From assembly GCA_050633205.1 (NCBI GenBank), contig JBOEGA010000180.1, forward strand, positions 1-16,771: a DNA stretch of 16,771 nt. The letters run 5' to 3'. The DNA comes from CBDHHC01 sp050633205 (GTDB lineage: Bacteria > Pseudomonadota > Alphaproteobacteria > Rhizobiales > CBDHHC01). Both the position numbers and the translations under genes were made by a program. Shown piece after piece: positions 7,305 through 14,564 of this stretch (positions are counted from its first letter, which is position 1; the number at the start of each line of letters is the position of its first letter). The notes under the pieces are model-generated. The model was not told where the DNA came from. It made no database searches and worked only from the letters and a program-made list of their open reading frames with translations.

Positions 7305-8021
7305 TTACTTTGATCCAAGAGGAACACTCAGACCAACACGTACTGACCAGATATCTTCAAACTTCGCAAAGTCACCAGCATCTGAATCCGTAGGTGCAAG
7401 ATTGCTTGTGTCAATCTTATCGTCAAAGCCGTAATAAAGGCCTTCAACACGAACTCTGATGCCGCTTTGAGCAAACATCTTCTCCAGGCCGCCACCAACA
7501 ACATAGCCGACAGTGTCAAATGAAGCTGTACCTGAACTTTGGTCTGTATCAGTATCTACGACAGTATATTCAGCATCAGCAAATGCGATACCACCAGTCG
7601 CATAAACCATGAAAGTACCGCTTGTTACACCAATGCGGCCACGAAGTGATGCAAGAGTATCAATATTACCGGCCGTAATATCGTCTTGACCGCCGGAACG
7701 ATCGGATACTGCATCAGAGATATTAACTGCAGATATGTCAGCCTCGATACCAAGAACGATATTGCTGTGCTGCCAGTTATATCCGATGTGAATACCAGCA
7801 GTACCGCCGCTCAGGTCCAGATCTTCAGCGAAACCTTCATTGCCTCGGTTGTCAAATACGCCGTCATATTTCGCGTCAGCATAACCAGCCTGAATACCGG
7901 CATAGAAGCCTGACCAGATCACAGGTCTGTATTCATTCAGATCGCCACCGGCAGACGCACCGCTCATTCCGGCAACTGTGGCAACTGCAAAAGCAGACAA
8001 GAGTTTGTTAATCTTTCTCAT
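7305..8021 (-). CDS. Outer-membrane beta-barrel porin-family protein (Omp25/Omp31-like)
   Basis: A 238-residue outer-membrane protein. The signal peptide covers about 1-24, with a small hydrophobic core and an ASA|GG cleavage site. The mature chain opens with WSGFYAGIQAGY, the hallmark of alphaproteobacterial Omp25/31-type barrels. Alternating polar and hydrophobic strands follow, such as GIHIGYNWQHSNIVLGIEAD, LRGRIGV, MVYATGGIAF and RVRVEGLYYGF, fitting an eight-stranded barrel. The last strand, WSVRVGLSVPLGSK, ends in Lys rather than the usual aromatic residue. It is probably monocistronic: the methyltransferase gene stops 206 bases upstream and a strong terminator follows. Spacing of GAAGGG to the ATG is long, so initiation may be weak or structure-dependent. 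The role is likely structural or envelope adaptation; no ligand can be named. Confidence 0.9.
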   Translation of the reverse strand: MRKINKLLSAFAVATVAGMSGASAGGDLNEYRPVIWSGFYAGIQAGYADAKYDGVFDNRGNEGFAEDLDLSGGTAGIHIGYNWQHSNIVLGIEADISAVNISDAVSDRSGGQDDITAGNIDTLASLRGRIGVTSGTFMVYATGGIAFADAEYTVVDTDTDQSSGTASFDTVGYVVGGGLEKMFAQSGIRVRVEGLYYGFDDKIDTSNLAPTDSDAGDFAKFEDIWSVRVGLSVPLGSK

Positions 8022-8140
8022 AAGGAAAAACGCCCTTCAAATTGATTTTTATTGATTAACCCCATCAGAAACTATGGATAAAGAACTTTGTTCAATAATA
8101 ATATGATAAATAGGCAACAGGTGTGATAAATGAGTTTATT

Positions 8141-8162
8141 ACATTCGCGAAAGGGCGAATGT
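8141..8162. repeat. Perfect 8-base inverted repeat between the methyltransferase and the porin gene
   Basis: ACATTCGC (8141-8148) and GCGAATGT (8155-8162) flank the 6-base loop GAAAGG. It lies about 65 bases past the methyltransferase stop on the minus strand and 120 bases upstream of the porin start. No T-run follows on either strand, so it is either an unusual terminator or an operator in the porin promoter region. Confidence 0.45.
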
Positions 8163-8227
8163 TATTGAAAAATAATAATAAAAGCAGAGAGCTGGAAGAA
8201 GCCCTCCGCAGTCTTTCTCGGAAAATC

Positions 8228-9169
8228 CTAAACGGCAGCACTCATAGCACCGACATGCCGATGGTCGGTACCACAGCACCCGCCGACGACAGAAAGATTC
8301 GGCAGCACTGCTTTCAACTCACGATACTGCTCCGCTAGCTCTTGAGGATTACCATCATCCAGCTCTTCCGCATTATCCAGTTCCTCATGGCTCATCCGGG
8401 ATGCATTGGCACGCAGCCCCATAATCCGGTTTCGCCACTCAGAACCATCCTCAAGTGTCGACGAGAAATGATCAGGATGAGCACAGTTAATCATATAATA
8501 AACCGGACCATAGGCAGTCTCCTTATCAACCTGCTCAATAGCATCCCCGAGACTTTGCCCGGATGGAAGGCGGCCATCAGTTTCAACAGTAAAGGATACA
8601 ACGACGGGAATACCCGCCTTGGTTGCTGCCCTGGTAATGCCAATAGCTTCCTCAGCATAGGTCATCGTAATTGCCGATACCATATCCGCTCCATATGCCT
8701 TAAACCACTGAACCTGCTGTTTATGATAAGCTTCCGCCTGCTCAATGGTCATAAAGCTGTTAGGGTTATAGCCATCATCCTGCGGCCCGATCGCTCCGTT
8801 AATAACAAGGGGAGAGTCGTCAGTCTCAAACTCCTCACGCAACATCTTGAGATACTCAATCGATTTTTCATGAATGCTGGCAAGCGCTTGCCCCGAAAAT
8901 CCGAGGTCTGTCGCCCATTTCTTGCTGGCTCTCCATGTTGGCGTATCCATCAGAAAACCCTTCTTCTCACGAAGCGCAATCTCGCAGAAACGTCTCATAT
9001 AGCGGTCAAGAGCTGCACGGCCTTCCCTGCTTTCCATCAGTGGAAACGATGCAAATAACGGTAGGTCAAAACCCTCATGAAAAATGAGACAGGTCTCAAG
9101 CCCTCCGTCAGTAATAAAAGGCTTTCCGGTCGTTTGCGGTAATGAGTTAATATATTTAGCTTCAGTCAT
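8228..9169 (-). CDS. Homocysteine S-methyltransferase family protein
   Basis: A 313-residue cytoplasmic TIM-barrel methyltransferase related to MmuM and betaine-homocysteine methyltransferase. It is expected to move a methyl group from a donor such as S-methylmethionine to homocysteine or another thiol. It begins with ITDGGLETCLIF, the family's GGxET start. The three zinc ligands are present: C229 in NCAHPDHF, and C298/C299 in GGCCGTD near the end. The ATG at 9169 was chosen because AGGAG at 9176-9180 stands 6 bases upstream; the in-frame ATG at 9175 would touch the ribosome-binding site. It is divergent from a TetR regulator, with a GGTACGGTTTT element 67 bases upstream, so TetR control is likely. 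The methyl donor cannot be assigned from sequence. Confidence 0.88.
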   Translation of the reverse strand: MTEAKYINSLPQTTGKPFITDGGLETCLIFHEGFDLPLFASFPLMESREGRAALDRYMRRFCEIALREKKGFLMDTPTWRASKKWATDLGFSGQALASIHEKSIEYLKMLREEFETDDSPLVINGAIGPQDDGYNPNSFMTIEQAEAYHKQQVQWFKAYGADMVSAITMTYAEEAIGITRAATKAGIPVVVSFTVETDGRLPSGQSLGDAIEQVDKETAYGPVYYMINCAHPDHFSSTLEDGSEWRNRIMGLRANASRMSHEELDNAEELDDGNPQELAEQYRELKAVLPNLSVVGGCCGTDHRHVGAMSAAV

Positions 9170-9235
9170 TATCATCTCCTGTAAATTTCTGGCTGAAGCC
9201 TATAGCCAATAATATTTCCAAACTACCGGGACTGC

Positions 9236-9246
9236 GGTACGGTTTT
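9236..9246 (+). promoter_or_regulatory. Half-site GGTACGGTTTT upstream of the methyltransferase
   Basis: This 11-base element differs by one base from GGTACAGTTTT at 9348-9358 in the large palindrome next to the TetR gene. It sits inside a weakly symmetric stretch starting at AAACTACCG (9220-9228), about 70 bases upstream of the methyltransferase start. It may be a second binding site of the same regulator. Confidence 0.4.
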
Positions 9247-9319
9247 CTAAATTAAAATATATCTATAATTATCAAAGCATTATCTGGTGCGGTGTTGGCG
9301 GAATTAAACCCTGTACCCA

Positions 9320-9358
9320 AAAACTGTACTTATGGTACTGTACCAGTGGTACAGTTTT
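9320..9358. promoter_or_regulatory. Nested GTAC palindrome, candidate TetR operator
   Basis: An outer inverted repeat of 10 perfect bases (AAAACTGTAC at 9320-9329, GTACAGTTTT at 9349-9358) encloses an inner one (GGTAC at 9334-9338, GTACC at 9340-9344). Both are centred on base 9339. A further CTGTACC stands just outside at 9311-9317. The right arm touches the ribosome-binding site of the TetR gene (GGGAG, 9359-9363), so binding would block its own expression. This is the usual layout for an autoregulated TetR repressor; binding itself is inference. Confidence 0.7.
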
Positions 9359-9368
9359 GGGAGCACCT

Positions 9369-9977
9369 ATGAACAAGGGTAAAAATACACGCGAACGCAT
9401 AATGGATATTGCGGAAGAGGGGGTTCTGCAAAAAGGCTTCAGCGCAACATCAATCGAAGAAATAATCGTTGCGGCTGAAATTACCAAAAGCGGTTTCTTC
9501 TACCATTTCAAAGACAAGAATGAACTCGCAATTGCCCTCATCGAACGCTACATCCAGGAAGACAATAGAATACTCGGAGATTTGTTCAGCCGCGCAAAAG
9601 AATTGCACGATGACCCGCTGCATCAGTTCCTCATCGGTTTAAAGCTGTTAGCAGAACTTATGGAAGACCTTCCAAATGGACATCCCGGATGCCTCGTCGC
9701 CACCTTCTGCTATCAGGAGAGGTTGTTCGATAACCGCGTAAAAGACCTGAACAAAAAAGGCGTACTGGAATGGCGCTACATGTTTATAAAAGAACTGGAA
9801 GCCATAGCAGAAAAATACCCACCCAAAGATGACGTAAATCTGGATGACGTAGCCGACATGGTAACAAACACCGTAGAAGGCGGGATCATCATGTCAAAAG
9901 CACTCAACAACCCTCAAATTCTTCCCAACCAGATCATGCTGCTACGGTCCTACATAAAGCTGTTGTTTGTTCCATAG
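9369..9977 (+). CDS. TetR/AcrR family transcriptional regulator
   Basis: A 202-residue DNA-binding repressor. The N-terminal TetR helix-turn-helix runs from about residue 5 to 55 (TRERIMDIAEEGVLQKGF, then TSIEEIIVAAEITKSGFFYH and FKDKNEL), and is a clear match. The C-terminal ligand domain contains GHPGCLVATFCYQER, seen in a subfamily of TetR proteins whose ligand is not evident from sequence. The ATG at 9369 was chosen because GGGAG lies 5 bases upstream; a TTG at 9357 is in frame but lies inside the palindrome arm. The gene is divergent from the homocysteine methyltransferase and 99 bases upstream of the DUF3179 gene. Both neighbours are candidate targets, and the nested palindrome directly in front suggests autorepression. 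Confidence 0.9.
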   Translation: MNKGKNTRERIMDIAEEGVLQKGFSATSIEEIIVAAEITKSGFFYHFKDKNELAIALIERYIQEDNRILGDLFSRAKELHDDPLHQFLIGLKLLAELMEDLPNGHPGCLVATFCYQERLFDNRVKDLNKKGVLEWRYMFIKELEAIAEKYPPKDDVNLDDVADMVTNTVEGGIIMSKALNNPQILPNQIMLLRSYIKLLFVP

Positions 9978-10048
9978 CAGAGCCCGGTCAACAAACTACA
10001 AATCACCGTGAACACCACTATTTAACGCATGTAAAGGCAGCTAAACTA

Positions 10049-10069
10049 ACCTCACCAGATAAGTGAGGT
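10049..10069 (+). promoter_or_regulatory. Hairpin covering the DUF3179 ribosome-binding site
   Basis: ACCTCAC (10049-10055) and GTGAGGT (10063-10069) can pair perfectly around the 7-base loop CAGATAA. The 3' arm contains the only ribosome-binding site (GTGAGG), 7 bases before the ATG at 10076. In mRNA the stem would hide it, giving low or regulated translation. Confidence 0.45.
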
Positions 10070-10075
10070 AATTCA

Positions 10076-11467
10076 ATGAACATCTCCCGCAATGCCTTTA
10101 TAATTATTCTGTTCTTCACTCTGACAATATTTACAACTGTGAGCCATGCTCAGAAGGGCGATAGCAAAACGGTCACGCAACTCAGTTCTGACCTTCTATT
10201 TGGTGGGGCTGAAAAAAAGACCAGGGCACTACAGGAAGTCACCAGACGCGGAAAACAGGATGTCATTGCAACATTAATTCTTGCGCTCCGTTATCAGGGG
10301 CCATCACTTGAGCTGGTTAACACCCTGCAAAAACTGACAGGAGATAATTCTATAAAAGACTGGAATGATGCCATGCTCTGGCAGGAAGCTCACCCTGAAG
10401 TCATTCCTCACGAAAGTTTTCGTTCATTCAAACTCCTGGTTTTCAATCAGATCGATCCGCAATTTATGCGTTTCCTGGGGCAGGAGAGAGCACTCCGGAA
10501 AAACATGAAAATACGCCTTGAGGAAATAACCTGGGGCGGTGTACAGGTCGATGGCATTCCATCGCTTGACAACCCGAAACTCATAGCAGGAAAAGATGCC
10601 CTCTACCTGAAAGATGACGATCTTGTTTTTGGCGTATCAATTAACAACGACATCAGGGCCTACCCACTCAGAATTATGGGATGGCATGAGATGTTCAATG
10701 AAACAATCGGAGGTGTCCCGGTAGCCCTTGCCTATTGCACCCTGTGCGGCTCAGGCATCCTGTTTGAAACACACGTCAAAGGGCGTGATAAACCCCTGAT
10801 TTTTGGCTCATCCGGCTTCCTCTATCGTTCCAACAAACTGATGTTCGACCGCGAAACCGACAGTCTTTGGAACCAGTTCACTGGAGAACCTGTGTCCGGC
10901 CCTCTGGTCAACAGTGGCATCAAACTCAAAATCCGTCCCGTATTAATAACCTCCTGGAAAGACTGGAAAACAAAACACCCGGAAACAAAAGTTCTGTCCC
11001 TTGATACAGGTCACAGGCGCAACTACGGCTCAGGCGTCGTATATAACGAATATTTCGCCAGCCCTGATCTGATGTTTCCAACCATCGTAAAAAACGAGGA
11101 CAAAGTCCGCCGGAAAGATTACGTCTTTGGCATCCGTACAACCGGTACCGCAAGAGCATGGCCACTGGCAGTATTCAAACAGGAAAAGATAATCAATGAT
11201 GTGATCGGCGACAAAAATATCGTACTCATCGGCAATGCAGAAACAAGATCTGTAAGCGCCTATGAAAGAGGCGAGCATAATTTCACAACAGGAACATCTC
11301 TGGATACTTTAAATTCCAAAGGCAAAGTCTGGAGTGTAAAAGAAGACCACCTGTTAGGCCCCGACAATGAAAAGCTCTCCCGCCTCCCCGGACACATAGC
11401 CTACTGGTTTGCATGGGACGGCTATATGGGTGTCAAAAGCACACTGTACGATAGCAAAAAACAGTAA
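10076..11467 (+). CDS. Secreted DUF3179 domain-containing protein
   Basis: A 463-residue exported protein of unknown function. A signal peptide (FIIILFFTLTIFTT core, VSHA cleavage) spans 1-25. A helical region of about 100 residues precedes the DUF3179 domain (about 150-440). Recognisable family segments are DGIPSLDNPKLI, FGVSINNDIRAYPLRIM, WHEMFNETIGGVPVALAYC, LWNQFTGEPVSGPL and LSLDTGHRRNYG. C221 and C224 form a CTLCG motif that could bind metal or be redox-active in the periplasm; D-x-E and His residues nearby are also conserved in the family as I recall it. The start follows GTGAGG with 7-base spacing. The gene lies 99 bases after TetR and ends 2 bases from the convergent kinase-like gene, so no terminator separates them. 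Confidence 0.9.
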   Translation: MNISRNAFIIILFFTLTIFTTVSHAQKGDSKTVTQLSSDLLFGGAEKKTRALQEVTRRGKQDVIATLILALRYQGPSLELVNTLQKLTGDNSIKDWNDAMLWQEAHPEVIPHESFRSFKLLVFNQIDPQFMRFLGQERALRKNMKIRLEEITWGGVQVDGIPSLDNPKLIAGKDALYLKDDDLVFGVSINNDIRAYPLRIMGWHEMFNETIGGVPVALAYCTLCGSGILFETHVKGRDKPLIFGSSGFLYRSNKLMFDRETDSLWNQFTGEPVSGPLVNSGIKLKIRPVLITSWKDWKTKHPETKVLSLDTGHRRNYGSGVVYNEYFASPDLMFPTIVKNEDKVRRKDYVFGIRTTGTARAWPLAVFKQEKIINDVIGDKNIVLIGNAETRSVSAYERGEHNFTTGTSLDTLNSKGKVWSVKEDHLLGPDNEKLSRLPGHIAYWFAWDGYMGVKSTLYDSKKQ

Positions 11468-11469
11468 AA

Positions 11470-11994
11470 CTATAACGCGTCAATAATCTGTTGAACTGCT
11501 TCATCTTCCGTGAGGTTTGTATTATCAATCCTCACATTTTGCACAAACTCAATCGGTGAAACCTGATCATATGCATCAAGGCTCTCGGTTAGCCTCTCTC
11601 GGGTTCCAACCTTCCCAAAGGCCTTCCGGGATTCATTCGTGACCCTATCCAGAAGTACCTGCCGCTCACAGTGAATCTGAAAAAATATAACTTCACCACC
11701 ATGAGAAGTTACACGATCAACCAGTTCCCTGATAAAAGTATCATCCTCACCCTTCGCATAAACAAAGGTGAAAATAATCCCCGGAATATCCTGCTTCGCT
11801 GCCAGTTCAAAAATATCCAGCCGCATCTTTCCGCTAAGCTCAAAGAAGCCCGGCGATCCAAACTTGAACAGCGGCAGCAGCAAATCAATTGTCAGGTGAT
11901 TATGAAATAATTTATAGCCGGTATGCTCGGAGAGGGCTTTGGCAAGTGTATATTTCCCGGCGGCAGGAGGGCCATAGAGTACAATCAGTTTCAT
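11470..11994 (-). CDS. Small P-loop kinase-like ATPase (AAA family / shikimate-kinase fold)
   Basis: A 174-residue cytoplasmic nucleotide-binding protein. The Walker A loop GPPAAGKYT (8-16) comes right at the N-terminus, followed by KLFHNHLTIDLL, a combination found in a family of uncharacterised small-molecule kinase-like proteins. A later helix with RLDIFELAAKQDIPGIIFTF and the LDRVTNESRKAFGKV segment could form the lid. The substrate is unknown. The frame is open to an ATG at 12060, but that start lies inside the terminator of the upstream symporter gene, so the ATG at 11994, directly before the P-loop strand, is preferred. It has no clear ribosome-binding site, and translation may be leaderless. 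The stop faces the DUF3179 stop with a 2-base gap. Confidence 0.8.
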   Translation of the reverse strand: MKLIVLYGPPAAGKYTLAKALSEHTGYKLFHNHLTIDLLLPLFKFGSPGFFELSGKMRLDIFELAAKQDIPGIIFTFVYAKGEDDTFIRELVDRVTSHGGEVIFFQIHCERQVLLDRVTNESRKAFGKVGTRERLTESLDAYDQVSPIEFVQNVRIDNTNLTEDEAVQQIIDAL

Positions 11995-12022
11995 TGTGGA
12001 TGGTGTCCAGTATCTTGAGTGC

Positions 12023-12057
12023 AAAAAAGGCAGGGCTATATTATCACAGCCCCGCCT
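12023..12057 (-). terminator. Rho-independent terminator after the solute symporter gene
   Basis: On the minus strand, AGGCGGGGCT (12057-12048) pairs with AGCCCTGCCT (12037-12028), with one G-T wobble, around a 10-base AT-rich loop. Six T follow at 12028-12023. It begins 14 bases after the symporter stop codon. The wobble becomes an A-C mismatch when read on the plus strand, so it acts on the minus strand. Confidence 0.9.
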
Positions 12058-12070
12058 CATGCAAAAGATA

Positions 12071-13480
12071 TTAGCCAGCCATGGAGGCCCGCTCCATTCC
12101 CTGTCTTTTATTGGTAATCATACCAAGCGCAAATGCACCGCAGCCGATAATCAGAACCGCAACACAAAGCACCAGCAGAATGGAATATTTATGTGTCAGG
12201 CCAGTCAGAGGAGTAAGCAGCTGTGTATATTTCGATGTCTCGGTGAAATACAGAACCGAAGCCGTCATAGCTGCAAAAAACGCAGTTAAATAACTCCACA
12301 CCGGAATATTCGTTTGATTACCCCAGAGCGAGAAGAACACCACCGGAGCAAGGAACATGGATGCTGTACCGGAAACTGCCACCGCTGAGAACAGATCTTT
12401 CGAACCAAGAAAGACCATGGCCATCCCGCCCACAAGAAAACAGAACATCGCGATACGTCCGTTCTTGACTGTAGGCTCTCCGACTTTCATATCAATGATA
12501 GTCAGCTTTGCCGCACTGGAGAATGTAGAGTCCAGGGTAGACATACACGAGATAACAAGGGCCGCATTAAACATCAGCATAGGCCATTCGCCCAGCAGGC
12601 GTGTCAATGTCGGGATCAGGCTTTCTCCAGCCTGTTTCTCTAGTCCTGCCCATACACCAAGTAGTCCAAAAGCCATAATGCAGATAAAGGAAATCCAGGC
12701 TGCATTGTAAAAGCTGGCCATTGTCGTGCGACGGTCAGCAATAAAACCGCGATCCATCATAACCGGATCATGCATCGGATAGCTCCACACCTGCAGCAGT
12801 GCCACCACAAGCAACACCCAGCCCGGACCATCAGTATTCGCACTGGACTCAATAATCGACTGAACCTGAAAGCCACCCTGTGTCAAGGCAACGATCATCA
12901 GAACTGCTAGCAGAACAATAAAGATAGACATCTGGTAAAAGTCAGTGCGGATTGACGCATTCAGCCCGCCCATAAGCGCATAACCAAAAGTAACCAGGCC
13001 CACAAGAACAATAGGAACCGCATAATAAAGCGTGCCCTCAGCCCCGAAGATCAGACCAATAACCAGCAGGTTGGCAAAAACCTCGGAAATCAGACGGACA
13101 CCAATTACAAGATTATAGCTGGCCGTTCCCGCCAGACCAAAACGGTCGGAAAGAAAACTCTGCACGCTGCCATAACCATGTTTGAAACGCAGGCTGGAAA
13201 TAATATGCGCTCCGGTCAGAAACGAGAAATAATAAGCCGCATAAGCCAACGCCCCTGCAATTCCGTAGAAATAACCGAGTATCGCAGCATTCATAATTGA
13301 TCGCGCAAATATCCAGGTCGTAACTTGTGAAAAAGTCAAAGTCAGAATGCCGGGAGCTTTCCCTTCAACATTATGGCCCTGATAGAATGATCCCGTTGTT
13401 CTGGATCGTGGACTGAGTAGAATACTTAAAATAGCAACTGCCGCCGTAATGACAGCAAGTGTAATCAGTGTGGTAGACAT
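12071..13480 (-). CDS. Sodium:solute symporter (SSS family)
   Basis: A 469-residue inner-membrane Na+-coupled transporter with about 13 hydrophobic helices. The N-terminal helix (LITLAVITAAVAILSILL) precedes a short loop with GSFYQG, then FSQVTTWIFARSIMNAA, the position of the sodium-site helix in this family. GYGSVQSFLSDRFG is the typical cytoplasmic loop after helix 3. STLDSTFSSAAKLTIID, in the eighth or ninth helix region, supplies Ser/Thr residues like those that bind Na+ in relatives. The C-terminus ends in a short basic tail. The solute is not evident; no catabolic gene is adjacent. The ATG at 13480 has GGAGC 7 bases upstream. A palindromic operator-like site lies in the promoter just before it, and a clean terminator follows, so it is a single-gene unit. 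Confidence 0.9.
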   Translation of the reverse strand: MSTTLITLAVITAAVAILSILLSPRSRTTGSFYQGHNVEGKAPGILTLTFSQVTTWIFARSIMNAAILGYFYGIAGALAYAAYYFSFLTGAHIISSLRFKHGYGSVQSFLSDRFGLAGTASYNLVIGVRLISEVFANLLVIGLIFGAEGTLYYAVPIVLVGLVTFGYALMGGLNASIRTDFYQMSIFIVLLAVLMIVALTQGGFQVQSIIESSANTDGPGWVLLVVALLQVWSYPMHDPVMMDRGFIADRRTTMASFYNAAWISFICIMAFGLLGVWAGLEKQAGESLIPTLTRLLGEWPMLMFNAALVISCMSTLDSTFSSAAKLTIIDMKVGEPTVKNGRIAMFCFLVGGMAMVFLGSKDLFSAVAVSGTASMFLAPVVFFSLWGNQTNIPVWSYLTAFFAAMTASVLYFTETSKYTQLLTPLTGLTHKYSILLVLCVAVLIIGCGAFALGMITNKRQGMERASMAG

Positions 13481-13498
13481 TCGAGAAGCTCCGGAATT

Positions 13499-13523
13499 TG
13501 TATGTTTTATGATATAACATACA
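13499..13523. promoter_or_regulatory. 25-base palindrome upstream of the symporter, candidate operator
   Basis: TGTATGTT (13499-13506) and AACATACA (13516-13523) form an 8-base perfect inverted repeat. The inner bases continue the symmetry about 13511, so 11 of 12 pairs match. It lies 18 bases upstream of the symporter ATG and overlaps the proposed -10 box, as expected for a repressor site. Confidence 0.6.
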
Positions 13524-13541
13524 ATGGCAATTTCATATCAA
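13512..13541 (-). promoter_or_regulatory. Putative sigma70-type promoter of the symporter
   Basis: On the minus strand, TTGATA (13541-13536) and TTATAT (13517-13512) are separated by 18 bases. This gives a start near 13505, about 25 bases before the ATG. The -10 box lies inside the palindrome at 13499-13523. The call is from consensus similarity only. Confidence 0.4.
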
Positions 13542-13592
13542 ACAAGCAAAATGCAGGTGGTCTGACAATATTGTGAATTGCTGTGACTGATG

Positions 13593-14513
13593 TCATGAGC
13601 AGAAGTTTATGTCCTCGGAATTAAAAGCTATAAGGCTGTTTTTATTTATAATTTTACCAGCAACAGACTTCTCGTAATTCGGCAGCATATCATCCGATGG
13701 CCAGATACCGGATACCAGCGACTTCGCATATGGATCAGCAAAACCTTTTACAGACAGCCGCTCTGCAGCCAGCCCGCTGTTATACTGAAGTCGGTGTGTA
13801 GAAAACTTTATACCCTCTGAAGTTGCATCTATAATGCCATACCATCCATCTGTAGTCCCGTCATTAGCAGGCATCCCGATAACACCCGGATTAAACCAGA
13901 TGCCCTGATCTGTCTGCTCAATAAAGGGAATGCCACTATGTCCCGCAATCATAATATCAGCCTGGGCTTCTGAAAGTTGCAGGCATTTCTCATTTGCTGC
14001 CGTAGAAGGAAATATAAACCTGTTTATTTCATCATAAGCGCCATGAATTACACTGCACCGTTTGCCAAAGAGATCAAATCTGAGAACTTTTGGCAGGCCA
14101 GCCATCCAGCTCCTCGTCTTATCACTGATCTGGCTTTGGGCATAAGCATACCAGCTATTGGATAATACCGAGCAGCTCGTGCCATCCTCAAATCCGCAAC
14201 CGCAATTATCCGCATTTGCTGCAATCTGCTCCTCACAGTTCCCCTGTATAATATGGATGCCCCAGTCACGGCAGGCAACAGCGGTCTCTTCCGGTTCAGC
14301 GCAATAAGCCACAAGGTCCCCGGTACAGATAATCTGTGAAGGTGGAATACGATGCCTGGCTGCAATGGCCTGCATTGCTTCAAGTGCCTGAAAATTGGAG
14401 TAGGGGCCGCCGAACACAAGTATTGGCAAACGGCTATCAACATTGATATCCATAATGGCAGCTAACCCCTTAAACAGCGGAACAGTTTTATACTCTGCTG
14501 ATATCATAAACAC
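13593..14513 (-). CDS. Atypical metallophosphoesterase-family protein lacking the first metal motif
   Basis: A 306-residue cytoplasmic protein with the calcineurin-like phosphoesterase fold. Recognisable motifs are GDLVAY (D66), GNCEEQI (N92), HGAYDEINRF (H157) and GHSGIPF (H192). The first motif, normally D-x-H-G-N, reads GGPYSN (35-40), so both metal ligands are missing. GN-H-D/E reads GNCE, and GHTH reads GHSG. A cysteine-rich stretch, DNCGCGF (102-108), follows, with C114 nearby. I recall similar GGPYSN/GNCEE proteins from other proteobacteria, so this looks like a subfamily trait and not decay. A phosphodiesterase role is not secure: the protein may use one metal, or bind a ligand without hydrolysis. 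The start is a GTG at 14513, with an ATG at 14507 and another at 14453 as alternatives; no strong ribosome-binding site is seen. It follows the GNAT gene by 51 bases, probably in one operon. Confidence 0.8.
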   Translation of the reverse strand: MFMISAEYKTVPLFKGLAAIMDINVDSRLPILVFGGPYSNFQALEAMQAIAARHRIPPSQIICTGDLVAYCAEPEETAVACRDWGIHIIQGNCEEQIAANADNCGCGFEDGTSCSVLSNSWYAYAQSQISDKTRSWMAGLPKVLRFDLFGKRCSVIHGAYDEINRFIFPSTAANEKCLQLSEAQADIMIAGHSGIPFIEQTDQGIWFNPGVIGMPANDGTTDGWYGIIDATSEGIKFSTHRLQYNSGLAAERLSVKGFADPYAKSLVSGIWPSDDMLPNYEKSVAGKIINKNSLIAFNSEDINFCS

Positions 14514-14564
14514 TTTTAGGGAAGCAATAGCAGGCTCTTCACATCTTTGAGAAAACTGCTCCGG

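Noticed and set aside
8123..8338. Possible 71-residue plus-strand gene between the porin and methyltransferase genes
   Set aside because: Its second half runs antisense into the methyltransferase C-terminus (including the GGCC zinc motif) and its first half covers a hairpin and AT-rich spacer.
8342..9058. Plus-strand open frame of 238 codons opposite the homocysteine methyltransferase
   Set aside because: The minus-strand frame has all zinc-binding and family motifs; the antisense product shows none.
9170..9319. SAM or other methionine-related riboswitch before the methyltransferase
   Set aside because: The leader is short and AT-rich, without the paired helices or conserved boxes of known SAM or SAH riboswitches that I could recognise.
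12038..12060. Upstream ATG (12060) as start of the P-loop kinase-like gene
   Set aside because: It would put the first 22 codons across the symporter terminator hairpin, and the extra residues have no similarity to the family N-terminus.
14048..14443. Second minus-strand frame inside the metallophosphoesterase gene
   Set aside because: It is a shadow frame; the other frame carries the ordered phosphoesterase motifs.
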